From Cylindrospermum sp. NIES-4074 (GTDB taxonomy: Bacteria; Cyanobacteriota; Cyanobacteriia; Cyanobacteriales; Nostocaceae), in NCBI GenBank assembly GCA_003994795.1, contig AP018269.1, positions 1,194,725 to 1,258,724 on the forward strand: 64,000 nt of DNA, given 5' to 3'. This document shows, piece by piece, positions 1-9,223 of this stretch. Numbering within the stretch: position 1 is the stretch's first letter; the number at the start of each line of letters is the position of its first letter. The position numbers were made by a program, and so were the translations under genes. The notes below the pieces were generated by a model, which ran no database searches, was not told where the DNA came from, and saw only the letters and a list, made by a program, of their open reading frames with translations.

Positions 1-2
1 TT

Positions 3-941
3 CCCAAACCGCCCAAAAATTGGGTAATTCTGGGTGGTGTACCTCAAAGTATTGAAATTGCCCAAACTTTAGCGCGGCTGGGTTGTAGGGTCACGCTGAT
101 AGTTCAGCACCCACATATTCTTTCCCCTCTTGACCCAGAAATAGCGCAGTTGCTGCAAGCACAATTAGAAGTTGATGGTGTGCGTGTGATTACACAAACA
201 ACAGTAACTCAGGTGCGGCGAATAGAGGATAAAAAGTGGATTCAGGCTGGAGATAAAGCCATTGAAACTGATGAAATTTTAGTCGCAATTGGACAGCAGC
301 CGAATCTGGAATCTCTCAATTTGGCAGCAGTAGGAGTGAAATGGCATCGGCATCGTTTAGTAGTAAATGAGAAACTGCAAACCACTAACAACCGCATTTA
401 TGCTTGTGGTGATGTAATTGGTGGCTATGATGTTGCTAATTTCGCTAATTATGAAGCCAAAATCGCCTTGAAAAATGCCCTCTTTTTCCCCTGGTTTCCA
501 GTTAATTATCAGTGCATTCCTTGGGTAGTATTTTCTCAACCGATGGTGGCTCAAGTTGGCTTGACTGAAGCCCAAGCTAAAAGCCGATTTAGCCGAGATG
601 AAGTTTTAGTTTTACGACAGTATTTTAAAATATTAACAGCAGCCCAAATCCGGGGCGAAATTACAGGTATTTGTAAATTAATGGTGCTAGAAAATGGGGA
701 AATTTTGGGAGCTTCTATAATGGGGTCAGAAGCAGGAGAATTAATTAATCTGATTGCGTTGGCAATGTCCCAAAAAATTTCTGTTAAGGGTTTAGCAAAT
801 TTATCTCCAATTTATCCCAGCTTCTCAGAAATTATTGAACAAACTGTACGAGAATGGGAAAAGCGACGACTAAATAAAAATATAGCTTTGCAAGAGTTTC
901 TCCAAGACTTCTTCCATTTCCGCCGCAATTGGAATCGGTGA
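3..941 (+). CDS. FAD-dependent pyridine nucleotide-disulfide oxidoreductase (C-terminal part)
   Basis: The gene runs in from the left edge; the frame is open from base 3, so only about 312 C-terminal codons are visible. The visible part holds an NAD(P)-binding Rossmann segment (VILGGVPQSIEIAQTLARLG), a second FAD-contact motif (IYACGDVIGGYD) and the dimerisation domain (PWVVFSQPMVAQVGLTEAQA). These are features of the dihydrolipoamide dehydrogenase / mercuric reductase / glutathione reductase superfamily. The redox-active CxxxxC would lie in the missing N-terminus, so the substrate cannot be assigned. The usual C-terminal His-Pro-Thr of lipoamide dehydrogenases is replaced by a region reading LSPIYPSFSEIIE, which argues against a true E3 subunit. 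Confidence 0.85.
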   Translation, partial: PKPPKNWVILGGVPQSIEIAQTLARLGCRVTLIVQHPHILSPLDPEIAQLLQAQLEVDGVRVITQTTVTQVRRIEDKKWIQAGDKAIETDEILVAIGQQPNLESLNLAAVGVKWHRHRLVVNEKLQTTNNRIYACGDVIGGYDVANFANYEAKIALKNALFFPWFPVNYQCIPWVVFSQPMVAQVGLTEAQAKSRFSRDEVLVLRQYFKILTAAQIRGEITGICKLMVLENGEILGASIMGSEAGELINLIALAMSQKISVKGLANLSPIYPSFSEIIEQTVREWEKRRLNKNIALQEFLQDFFHFRRNWNR

Positions 942-1204
942 TACTGGCTGGCGATGAGGTATAGAACTCCTATCTGATTTTTGAAAAAAACGACTTACAC
1001 ATCCACTTGCCTTCTTTACCTTCTTTCCTGTTAAGAGTTCCCTATTCCCTACCTCTACGATTAAGTTCATGAATCAAATAGGATTGCTATAGATAAGCAT
1101 ATATTTATAAAATATCGTAGGATAGATGTTAAAAATATATATTATATGCTATGTGTAGCAACACATGAAAATATTACAATCAAATAATGAGGTAGATATT
1201 AGTA

Positions 1205-2089
1205 GTGGCTAAAAAACTTTATAAAAATACTTGGAGACAAGAAATAAATGATATTGTGCGTGGTGCTTGTGGAGGTTTTTTATTTGGTATTCCACTAATA
1301 TATACTATGGAAGTATGGTGGATTGGATCGCAAGCAAAACCAAGATTGATTGTAATAGCGATCGCCTTAATGTTTATTGTAGTTTTTTTACTCAATTACA
1401 CAGAGGGTTTTCGTAAACGCAGAAATAACTGGCGTGTTGATGAAGCAGCAATAGATACTGTAGAGGCAATGGCAATTGGATTTGTTTGTTCTGCATTTAT
1501 GTTGTGGTTATTGCAAGAAATTACGCCAGAAACCTCCTTGAAAGAATCCCTGGGTAAAGTTGTATTTGAAGGTCTACCATTTACGCTAGGTGTGGCATTA
1601 GCCAACCAGGTTCTTCAAGAAGGTAATCAAGATAATTCAAGAGCAACCACCCAGAAAGATAACGATATCAGCAAACATAAGCAAAATGGTTTGCACGCCA
1701 CATTTGCTGATTTAGGTGCAACTCTCATTGGTGCAATTGTGATTGCTTTTAATATTGCACCAACCGATGAAGTTCCTATGTTAGCAGCTGCCATTTCACC
1801 TCCTTGGTTATTAGCGCTAATGGCTGCATCTTTAGTGATTTCCTACGCTATTGTCTTTCAAGCTGGTTTTTCAGACCAACAAAAACGCAGACAGCAAAAG
1901 GGGATTTTTCAGCGTCCATTAAGTGAAACTACCATATCTTATTTAGTATCTTTGCTAGCAAGTGTAGTCATGCTGTTTTTTTTCCAAAAAGTAACTTTTG
2001 CAGACACATGGATGATGTGGTTAGAACATACTCTAGTATTGGGATTGCCTGCAACTATTGGCGGTGCGGCGGGTAGGTTAGCAATATGA
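1205..2089 (+). CDS. TIGR02587 family integral membrane protein
   Basis: A 294-residue polytopic membrane protein. About seven or eight hydrophobic segments are visible (residues roughly 20-40, 48-68, 88-106, 120-137, 170-190, 199-222, 240-258, 270-290), with a charged loop carrying RKRRNNW after segment 2. I recognise it as the TIGR02587 family, whose function is unknown. The start is GTG with a GAGG about a dozen bases upstream; the next in-frame ATG would remove the first membrane segment. The stop overlaps the start of the next gene by 4 bases (ATGA), so the two are almost certainly translationally coupled. Confidence 0.8.
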   Translation: MAKKLYKNTWRQEINDIVRGACGGFLFGIPLIYTMEVWWIGSQAKPRLIVIAIALMFIVVFLLNYTEGFRKRRNNWRVDEAAIDTVEAMAIGFVCSAFMLWLLQEITPETSLKESLGKVVFEGLPFTLGVALANQVLQEGNQDNSRATTQKDNDISKHKQNGLHATFADLGATLIGAIVIAFNIAPTDEVPMLAAAISPPWLLALMAASLVISYAIVFQAGFSDQQKRRQQKGIFQRPLSETTISYLVSLLASVVMLFFFQKVTFADTWMMWLEHTLVLGLPATIGGAAGRLAI

Positions 2090-2490
2090 TGGAAACAGAA
2101 ACAGAACCAGAATCAGAACGTTCTCTAGCTGAGTGGATAACATTCGGGATTGCTTTATCTATTCTCGCAGTCGTTATTAGCTTAGTAGGGTATATGTGGG
2201 TGAATGAAAAAAATCAACCTCCCATTTTGTCGGTGGATAAAAAACCAATAATTCGAGAAATTGATGGAAAATTTTATGTCCCATTTGAAATAGTTAATAC
2301 TGGTGGTGAAACTGCTGAATCAGTGCAAATTATTGCTGAGTTACAAATTGCTGATAAAGTTGTGGAAACAGGAGAGCAACAAATTGATTTTTTATCTGAT
2401 GGCGAAAAGGAAGAAGGAGCATTTATATTTAGCCAAAATCCGCGTCAGGGTGTATTAACTGTGCGGGTTGCTAGCTATAAGTTACCATAA
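2086..2490 (+). CDS. TIGR02588 family protein, single-pass membrane protein
   Basis: A 134-residue protein with a short acidic N-terminus, one transmembrane helix (around residues 18-38) and a soluble beta-rich C-terminal domain (LSVDKKPIIREIDGKFYVPF onward) that looks like an Ig-like fold on the far side of the membrane. It matches the TIGR02588 family as I know it, which pairs with TIGR02587. The 4-base ATGA overlap with the upstream gene supports one operon and a joint membrane complex. Biochemical function is unknown. Confidence 0.78.
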   Translation: MMETETEPESERSLAEWITFGIALSILAVVISLVGYMWVNEKNQPPILSVDKKPIIREIDGKFYVPFEIVNTGGETAESVQIIAELQIADKVVETGEQQIDFLSDGEKEEGAFIFSQNPRQGVLTVRVASYKLP

Positions 2491-3166
2491 TTCAATTGAA
2501 AAGCACAGATAAAACTTGAATAGAATTATGAGCGCAAAAACCAAGCCGCGTGGCTTAACTTTATATTGATAACGGCAGAAAAGCGATCGCTCTTTTTTGA
2601 TTGCAGACATAAAAGGCGATCGCTATGATATCATGTCCGGATAATTAGTTAGCATAAAACTTTTATTAGTAGGTTGGGCTTACCGTGTGAGAACCCAACA
2701 TTCATACAGGTTGTGTTGGGCTTCGTCCCTCAAACGCCAGTTGCTGTAAGTCGGCAGAGCCGACGACAGTCGCCTCAAGTCGGGAAACCCTTTCGGCAGT
2801 CGCTCATGGGGGAAACCCCCAAGACCGCGCTGCCTCACCACGGCGCTGTCTCCCCAACGCACTGGCTCCCCAACCTACATTTAATTATAACTATTTAACC
2901 GGACATAATATGATTACCGCACACTTAGTAAGTACGGTAAGTTTAATTACAAAATTAGAGGCGCTTACCCTGGGTATTGAGAAAGAAAACCCTCAAAGGT
3001 GAGCGTTTTTGAACAGATATACGTCATTCTGTCAAGCTCCTAAAAGCAGAGTTATTTTAATCAAAAACAATATATAGCAATCCTAAATGATTCGTGAAAA
3101 CTTCTCTTGATTCTTTCTGCAATTCCCCACACCTTGATGCTCTTGTGCCAACTACTACTGACAAAA
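2491..3166. other. Intergenic region, convergent ends
   Basis: It lies between the converging TIGR02588 and receiver-DUF3685 genes. It contains two HIP1 sites in inverted orientation (about 2582-2624), the MITE-like element at 2625-2914, and A+T-rich sequence up to 3166. I see no convincing gene. Confidence 0.5.
2625..2914. mobile_element. MITE-like inverted-repeat element
   Basis: The ends (2625-2651 and 2888-2914) are imperfect inverted repeats centred on TGTCCGG / CCGGACA, with about 22 of 27 positions matching. An inner 10-bp inverted repeat (GTAGGTTGGG at 2669-2678 and its complement at 2869-2878) and small hairpins (2694-2720, and GTCGGCAGAGCCGAC near 2751) fill the interior. No transposase is encoded; the short open frames inside are repeat translations. 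The nested structure fits a non-autonomous element. A target-site duplication is not obvious. Confidence 0.6.
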
Positions 3167-4918
3167 TCATTTAGTTCGTTCGCTATTTTTTCTCAGAGTT
3201 TTTTCTGTAAAGGAGACGCTGCCAATACCTTGGAGAATACCACGTCCAATTAACCCCAAACCCCGACCAATTACTTGGGTGAGAATAAAGACAATACCAC
3301 TACCTAAAAAAGCTAGTAGAGATTGTAGACGAGGTGCGATCGCATCTCGAAATTCTAAAAGCAATGTCACCACTAGGGGAATACCTGTAAGTTGGGCTAA
3401 TTCCTGAGAACGTGGTGCATAAATTGATATTTTGGCTATGCCGCGAGGTGCAAGCACAAATAGCTCATAGCGACTTTCAAAAATTGTCGTAGCTCCAGTT
3501 ACATAATTGTTTAGGCGATATTTCCACGACAAATTATTTCTAAACCGTTCGATTTCTCTTGTAGATATCAATTGGCGGTTATAGAAATTTTGTTTAATTA
3601 CTTCTACATCTGCTAAAGAGTTCAGTAGTGGCTGTACTACACCATTCGCTACCTGGATTAACAAATTTTCTAAAATAATAGCTGCTTGGGAATTGGCTTC
3701 TGTGCTACCTGCTGGATAACAAGTATTATCAACTTGTAAATCTGTTTGAAACAGCAAATAAGAAAACAAATCACATACTAGCGGAATTTTATAGAGAATG
3801 TCTGCTTGGACAACCTCAGCATTTTGCAATAATAATTTGACTATTTCTATAGACTGTTTACCTACTTGCACACGCGCAAACTTCCCAAAATAGTCTGTAA
3901 CTGCCGCTTGCCACAAATCAATTAATAATGTGTTGTTTAAATTAGATAGTTGCTCGATCTCAATTTTCCAAGTACGCAGTTCATCTAACTGTTGAGCTAA
4001 TTTTTGCAGAATCAAATAAAGTAATTCCCGTTTTTTCTCTTCGCGCAAAATATCAATTTCTAGGGGAATATCTGTGACATTTGGCAAAGGAAACTGAAGT
4101 TTGGTAATACAAGATGCGAATAATGCCGATTGTATAGCTCTGTGACTCACCAGAGGCGGCAAAGTTGAATCTAATTTGGCGATCGCACTATTCAAAGAGG
4201 GAATTGTCGTGGGTGGCTGTTCTTGTGGATTTTCCTGAGGCATAGTTAACAACCGATTGAGCAGCCAACGAGCCGCCAGCAGTTCTCGCCGCTGTCCAGC
4301 CAACACTGCCCGATCTAATAGTGGTAGTCCGGGGATTTGTAATTGTGCTGTCACAGCCGCTAGGTTAGCTTCAATGTGGTCAATCCCTGACAAACGCCAA
4401 TTATTTCCCAGTCTACTCAAGGGAAATGGCGATGGGCTACGCCTCGTCGGAGGCGATCGCTTTGGAACAGTTGATGAGAAATTTTCTGCTTCTACAAACC
4501 AATAAGAACCACCATTCGCCACTGTTTCTATGGCGGTGACTAACTCAGAAATAGGTGTGCCTTTGGGACAGTAGCCATTGACACCAGTTGCCTTTGCTGC
4601 TGACAGTAGCCCTGGTTCCCAAATAGAACTCAAAAGCAATATTGGCAAATTGGGATATAAGGTTTTGAGTTGGCGACAGAATTGCCAACCTAGCTGCTGA
4701 CTGTAGGTAGAGCGACCATTAGCTAATTCTAAAACTACCAAATCAATTCGGTTAGGCTCTTGTTGAGCAACTTCAACTAAAATCTGTAAGGCTGCGGTAT
4801 CAGTTTCTACATCGGCAACTACTTGTAAGTTAGGAATTGTTTCGAGTGCTACCCTTAGTCCTAGACGGAAGATAGGATCTGGGTCAATTAACAATAATTT
4901 CCAAAGGCGATCGCTCAT
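3167..4918 (-). CDS. Receiver-domain protein with DUF3685 (Ycf55-like) C-terminal region
   Basis: A 583-residue protein. Residues about 7-140 form a NarL-like response-regulator receiver fold with Asp12 and Asp14 and the conserved Lys119 (YCPKGTP). The position expected for the phosphorylated aspartate is Glu64 (VVLELANG), so it is probably a pseudo-receiver. No DNA-binding HTH follows. Residues about 190-560 match the DUF3685 region found in cyanobacteria and related to red-algal plastid Ycf55, with a hydrophobic stretch near the C-terminus (PRLQSLLAFLGSGIVFILTQ). The ATG start sits on a HIP1 site. It is divergent from the NACHT gene with a 140-bp shared upstream region. Function is unknown. 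Confidence 0.78.
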   Translation of the reverse strand: MSDRLWKLLLIDPDPIFRLGLRVALETIPNLQVVADVETDTAALQILVEVAQQEPNRIDLVVLELANGRSTYSQQLGWQFCRQLKTLYPNLPILLLSSIWEPGLLSAAKATGVNGYCPKGTPISELVTAIETVANGGSYWFVEAENFSSTVPKRSPPTRRSPSPFPLSRLGNNWRLSGIDHIEANLAAVTAQLQIPGLPLLDRAVLAGQRRELLAARWLLNRLLTMPQENPQEQPPTTIPSLNSAIAKLDSTLPPLVSHRAIQSALFASCITKLQFPLPNVTDIPLEIDILREEKKRELLYLILQKLAQQLDELRTWKIEIEQLSNLNNTLLIDLWQAAVTDYFGKFARVQVGKQSIEIVKLLLQNAEVVQADILYKIPLVCDLFSYLLFQTDLQVDNTCYPAGSTEANSQAAIILENLLIQVANGVVQPLLNSLADVEVIKQNFYNRQLISTREIERFRNNLSWKYRLNNYVTGATTIFESRYELFVLAPRGIAKISIYAPRSQELAQLTGIPLVVTLLLEFRDAIAPRLQSLLAFLGSGIVFILTQVIGRGLGLIGRGILQGIGSVSFTEKTLRKNSERTK

Positions 4919-5058
4919 ATTTGGCTCAAATACATATAAACTGTATTTCCAGTCAGAAAACAGCTTTAATTCTTACTTTAGTCTTCCCTATTGTTACCTG
5001 TTTTCCTAACTGATAAATGGATCATAATTCTCATATCACCTCTTTATAGCGTGATTAA

Positions 5059-8000
5059 ATGAATCTCAGCATTCGGTATTGGTTAGCAGAACGCTACATT
5101 AAAATCAATCAAATCAAAGAATTTTCAGCGGGGCAAATGGCAGGCATTGCCTACCGTATTGTGCAGGATATGGAAGTCAAAAGCCTTGTGCCTTTTGACA
5201 TTTGTACCCTGGTAGAGGTCTTAGAACTACCCTTAGGTACTGTTTGGGAAGAAATCACCACAATTGCTCTGTTAACTGAAAGTTTGTTGCGTAGCCTCAG
5301 CCAAAAAAAGCCCCTAAAACGGAATGAAGGCACATGGCTGGCGGTTCAAATTGCCTATCTCCAGGCTTTGCAACAAGTGCTAGTTCAGGAAGCACGTCTA
5401 CAAAGACCTTGGCTAGACCGGACAATAATTTTTACACAAGCACAATCAGTAACACAAGAAGCAGTCAAACTCACTCTTTATGATCCTCAACTGCAAGGGC
5501 TACTAAAAACTCTCAGCCCAGGAAAATTAACTGATACACAAGCTGAACAAGCACTGTCTTTAGTTGCAGACTCATTACTGGTGCAACAGATAAATAATGC
5601 TACTGTCGCTTGGTTAATCGCCAATGGAGCAGAGGAACCAGAAGCAAAACTAATCACACAGCGATTGGTAAACTCACTTCTAGGGTACTTACTGCTAGTC
5701 ATTGCTAACAATGCTGCTCCCTTAGCCCAACTGCAAAAATTTGTCTGTTTGGGGAATTCATTACCTCCCAGTCCCGTTAACCCAGAAACTGGAGTGTTAG
5801 GAATAGCCCCTAGCTCGGCAGTGGGTGAAAAAATAGACTTAGATCGGGAATATTATCGAGCCAGTTTGCTGCAAAGCTTCAGTACACCTTTATTGATAGA
5901 ATCCTTTGCTCTCAAGGATATTTATATTCCACTCACAGGTTTGCCAGTTGCCCAGAGTAGTGTTGAACCAGTGGATTTAATGGCATGGGCGCAACAACAG
6001 CTAGGTGATTTAAAAAATATTGCTGTCATTGAATCGGAATCTGGTTATGGTAAAAGCAGTTTTTGCCAAATTTGGGCGGCACAAGTTGCACAAGAACTTT
6101 ACCCTACTTGGATACCTGTACAAATTCGGCTGCGAGATATCAGATATGGCACAACTTTAGCCGAAACCCTAAATTCTGCTTTTCCTCTGAATTTGCACAC
6201 TCATCTGGCAACTTGGCTAGAACAAGATTATCCCCGATGTCTGTTGCTGTTGGATGGTTTGGATGAACTGCCCCATTCTGGTAAGAACACAAGAGCAAAA
6301 GCGGTGTTTATTCAGCAGTTGCTGAAATTTCAGGCTCAGGGACAACATAAGGTTGTATTGACGAGTCGCTCAACGACTTTAGCCGAAATCGCCCCAGAAC
6401 TGCTGACATCGAAGCGAATTGTCATCCAGCCGTTGGATGTGGATCAACTTAGACAATGGTTTCAGCGGTGGGCTATGGTGCAATCGTTACCCATTGCCCA
6501 AAACTTTTTTACATTCTTAAAACAGGCGGGGTTATTTGCCAACGCATCAAAGTTACCAGAACTCTCGGCTCTGGTTCGTCAACCCCTGATGCTGTATTTG
6601 TTGGGGGTTTTACACCGTGACGGATTACTAGATGATGAGGTGCTGCAATTAGCTGCTAGTACGGAACAAACAAACAACGCCTCATTATTATGGGAAATTC
6701 ACCATCGCCTCAGTCGCTGGATGTTGGGCTATCCCCAAGCAGGCGGGATCAAGATGATGCTAATGCGCTCAGGATGCGCTCATATTCACCGCACACCAGA
6801 AGCGATCGCTAATTTGCTGGCTGGACGACATCCCCAAGATTTATTGGCAGAGATGGAAACTGTAGCTCTCAAGATTTTACATAGCGATCGCCATCAAGTT
6901 AATTTGCCTCCAGAAGCGCGCACTCTACCACCTTTTTATTTTCACACTAGCGTCAACACTCAGGGACAACCAACAACCAATATAGAATTCTCTCATCCCA
7001 AATTGGGGGAATACCTCTGTGCTAAAGCTGTAGCATCTCAACTTCAAGCCATAACTCAACACCAAAAGGATGCTTATGGGACACTCACCTTCACCCTTGA
7101 GTCTCCTAGTAGTGTCGCCCAACATCTTTATAACTTATTCGGTTACGGCATCCTCAGCCCAGAAATTGAAGAACTCGCCCTTGAGGTATTGCGACGGGAT
7201 TACAAGTCTGAGTTTTCCTTTGCAGTATTGTTTACCCGACTCGAATCTTTTTGGCGTGATTACTGTCAAGGTTGTTGGTTAGATGAAGGGATAGCCCATA
7301 AAGCTGTAACTTATTTTCAAGCGCTGCAAAACCCGCTGAATGTTGAGCAGGTGAATGCAGCCGTAGGATTGAATGTATTTTTATTACTTTGTGCTACCCA
7401 CCAAGAAGCCAAAGTCCCTTTTTGGCCTTGCGGTAATCCAGCAAATTTGGCTCAATTCAATCCGACAGCCCTCATCGGGTTAATTGCTAGAACAGCAGTT
7501 TTGCACAAGAGTGCGTTTGTAGCGCGAACCCGCTCAAAATTTCTAGCTGGAATCAACCTATCAGCAGCTTCTTTATTGCAGGTAATGTTAACTGGGGCAA
7601 ATTTACAGGGGACAAATTTATCTGATGCCGAGTTAATCGGAGCGAACTTAGCAGACGCTAACCTAAAACGGGCAAACCTCACTGATGCAAACCTCACAAG
7701 CGCAAACCTCACAGGCGCAAATCTCACAGGCGCAAACCTCACAGGCGCAAATCTCACAGGCGCAAACCTCACAGGCGCAAATCTGATGGGTGTGAATCTC
7801 AATTCAGTTAATCTTACTAACGCCTGTTTATTTCATGCTATCTTGGCTGATGCTGACAAAGAATTTGCTGCCCTTAATGGTGCCCTGTTCACCCAAGAAG
7901 ATTTTCCTGCCATCACAACAAAGTCGTCACAGGAGTCTAAAGGTGATAATTCTGACGCCAATGACACTGAAGATGCTACGCAAATTTGGGCAAACGAAAT

Positions 8001-8106
8001 CTCTGAAGTTGGGCAAATTGAAAGCGCCGAAGGTATACCGATTTTGCCAGTAGATTTATATGACCATGACGATTATGCTAACAATGAAACGGTTATGGGC
8101 TATTAG
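5059..8106 (+). CDS. NACHT-family NTPase with C-terminal pentapeptide repeats
   Basis: A 1015-residue STAND-type NTPase. The N-terminal 300 residues are an all-helical region I do not recognise. The NACHT domain follows: P-loop around residues 325-334 (ESESGYGKSS, first glycine of the classic motif replaced), Walker B around 394-405 (CLLLLDGLDELP) and the downstream VVLTSRS sensor. A helical region runs to about 830, then about 17 pentapeptide repeats of A(N/D)LxG type (about 838-925), which form a right-handed quadrilateral beta-helix, and an acidic tail. STAND NTPases are signal-transducing switches, and bacterial NACHT proteins include anti-phage NLR-like proteins; a defence or stress-sensing role here is inference. 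The end is 14 bp from the convergent perR-like gene. Confidence 0.88.
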   Translation: MNLSIRYWLAERYIKINQIKEFSAGQMAGIAYRIVQDMEVKSLVPFDICTLVEVLELPLGTVWEEITTIALLTESLLRSLSQKKPLKRNEGTWLAVQIAYLQALQQVLVQEARLQRPWLDRTIIFTQAQSVTQEAVKLTLYDPQLQGLLKTLSPGKLTDTQAEQALSLVADSLLVQQINNATVAWLIANGAEEPEAKLITQRLVNSLLGYLLLVIANNAAPLAQLQKFVCLGNSLPPSPVNPETGVLGIAPSSAVGEKIDLDREYYRASLLQSFSTPLLIESFALKDIYIPLTGLPVAQSSVEPVDLMAWAQQQLGDLKNIAVIESESGYGKSSFCQIWAAQVAQELYPTWIPVQIRLRDIRYGTTLAETLNSAFPLNLHTHLATWLEQDYPRCLLLLDGLDELPHSGKNTRAKAVFIQQLLKFQAQGQHKVVLTSRSTTLAEIAPELLTSKRIVIQPLDVDQLRQWFQRWAMVQSLPIAQNFFTFLKQAGLFANASKLPELSALVRQPLMLYLLGVLHRDGLLDDEVLQLAASTEQTNNASLLWEIHHRLSRWMLGYPQAGGIKMMLMRSGCAHIHRTPEAIANLLAGRHPQDLLAEMETVALKILHSDRHQVNLPPEARTLPPFYFHTSVNTQGQPTTNIEFSHPKLGEYLCAKAVASQLQAITQHQKDAYGTLTFTLESPSSVAQHLYNLFGYGILSPEIEELALEVLRRDYKSEFSFAVLFTRLESFWRDYCQGCWLDEGIAHKAVTYFQALQNPLNVEQVNAAVGLNVFLLLCATHQEAKVPFWPCGNPANLAQFNPTALIGLIARTAVLHKSAFVARTRSKFLAGINLSAASLLQVMLTGANLQGTNLSDAELIGANLADANLKRANLTDANLTSANLTGANLTGANLTGANLTGANLTGANLMGVNLNSVNLTNACLFHAILADADKEFAALNGALFTQEDFPAITTKSSQESKGDNSDANDTEDATQIWANEISEVGQIESAEGIPILPVDLYDHDDYANNETVMGY
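7698..7790 (+). repeat. Near-identical 15-bp coding repeats in the pentapeptide domain
   Basis: About six consecutive 15-bp units (GCAAACCTCACAGGC alternating with GCAAATCTCACAGGC) encode ANLTG ANLTG. The alternating AAC/AAT codon gives a 30-bp superperiod, so the array has probably grown recently by duplication of two-unit blocks. Confidence 0.85.
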
Positions 8107-8120
8107 CCAATGACTAATGA

Positions 8121-8567
8121 CTAGCTTTCTTGGGAATTACGATAACCATAAAAGTTAATAGTGTACTCAGTAATGCGTACCCCTGTTTGTGCTTCAACTT
8201 GGCGGATAAAGTCTTCTGGCAGTTCCACGTGTACATCAAGGATTTGATTTGTATCGATACAGTTGACATGACTGTGGGAATCACTGATGTTGCCGTATAA
8301 ACGCCCGTCACAACGCTCGATACACTCAATGATCCCTTGACTAGATAAGGCTTCTAAATTCTGATAGACAGAGGTGTGACCAATATCTTTGCCTTGTTGG
8401 TTCAAGCGATCGTAAATCTCTCTGGCGGAAAGATGTTCATTTGCTTGCCATAGCAGTTCCAAAATAAAGTGGCGCTGTCGGCTGACACGCATACCCAACA
8501 TTTGGCACCGCTCGATAGCATCTTCTAGGGAACGAATTGGTTTTGTAGAAATCGCTTGCTTTTGCAT
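8121..8567 (-). CDS. perR: Fur-family transcriptional regulator, PerR/FurC-like
   Basis: A 148-residue Fur-superfamily repressor: winged helix in residues about 15-95 (MRVSRQRHFILELLW, SAREIYDRL, GHTSVYQNLEAL) and the metal-binding dimerisation domain with SHSHVNC and a later DVHVELPEDF. The sequence closely resembles what I recall of FurC, the PerR of Anabaena sp. PCC 7120, which senses peroxide by metal-catalysed histidine oxidation. It lacks the paired CxxC motifs that bind structural zinc in FurA and Zur; single cysteines occur in IIECIERCDG and VNCID. The symbol is by similarity. It is convergent with the NACHT gene. Its promoter should lie in 8568-8700. Confidence 0.82.
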   Translation of the reverse strand: MQKQAISTKPIRSLEDAIERCQMLGMRVSRQRHFILELLWQANEHLSAREIYDRLNQQGKDIGHTSVYQNLEALSSQGIIECIERCDGRLYGNISDSHSHVNCIDTNQILDVHVELPEDFIRQVEAQTGVRITEYTINFYGYRNSQES

Positions 8568-9223
8568 ATTTCAGTTTTGTTAACTGTTGGGGTGATTTTC
8601 CCAGTTGTATGTATATTTGGTTATTTTTATATGTAAGGATATACTTACTGTCCTCTCATCTGATACTTGTGTTGTGGCTGATGATTGCTGCGGAAATCAC
8701 AAGTCGGGGCAATAATTTTTTGCTTGTTGACAGTTGTGTTTTCACATCCCCATCTAAAACAAACTCATTACAACTTTAGCTTAAATTTGCTGCCAATGTC
8801 CACCTGAGGACAGGTGCTAGTTTACTCCAGTAGGTACACGCGAGGGAAATTTTCTGTACAGACTGTATTAAATCTTTCTCTAATACGGTTGTATTTATTA
8901 CTGTTCTGGAAGTGATAATTAGCTTAACAAAAATACTGCGCCAGCAACTGGCAACTCTAGTAAGTTTAATGTAAACGCTAGCAATAGGATAGAGATTTGT
9001 TAGTAAATACTAACAATATAGACATAAATAATCAACCTAAGCCCTCGTTATTGGCATGATAATAATCTTTATTTACATTCTGGCGCTGATACAATAACTA
9101 CAATTATTAGAACCCAATAATTAACCTCGGCAAATTGGGATACTATTAGCATTTTTGGAAGAGAATGCCCCAAGGTGTTAACATATCTGCTGTTGAACAA
9201 TAAAAAAAGTAGCTGCCCAATAA
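8568..9223. other. Long divergent intergenic region
   Basis: About 650 bp between the perR-like gene and the crr6 gene, which diverge. A+T-rich, no open frame with convincing coding character. Both promoters must be here. It contains the perfect inverted repeat at 8997-9016, reported separately. Confidence 0.5.
8997..9016. promoter_or_regulatory. Operator-like 9-2-9 perfect palindrome
   Basis: TTGTTAGTA, a two-base spacer, then TACTAACAA: a perfect 9-bp inverted repeat about one helical turn between half-site centres. It is too A+T-rich and lacks a T-run for a terminator. It lies about 200 bp upstream of the crr6 start, so a dimeric repressor site is plausible. The binding factor is unknown. 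Confidence 0.45.

Noticed and set aside
2674-2898. Frames on both strands inside the MITE-like element
   Set aside because: They consist of translated inverted repeats and have no ribosome site.
7452-7802. Minus-strand frame with repeated RFAPV units
   Set aside because: It is the antisense of the pentapeptide-coding repeats in the NACHT gene; the pattern arises from the repeat.
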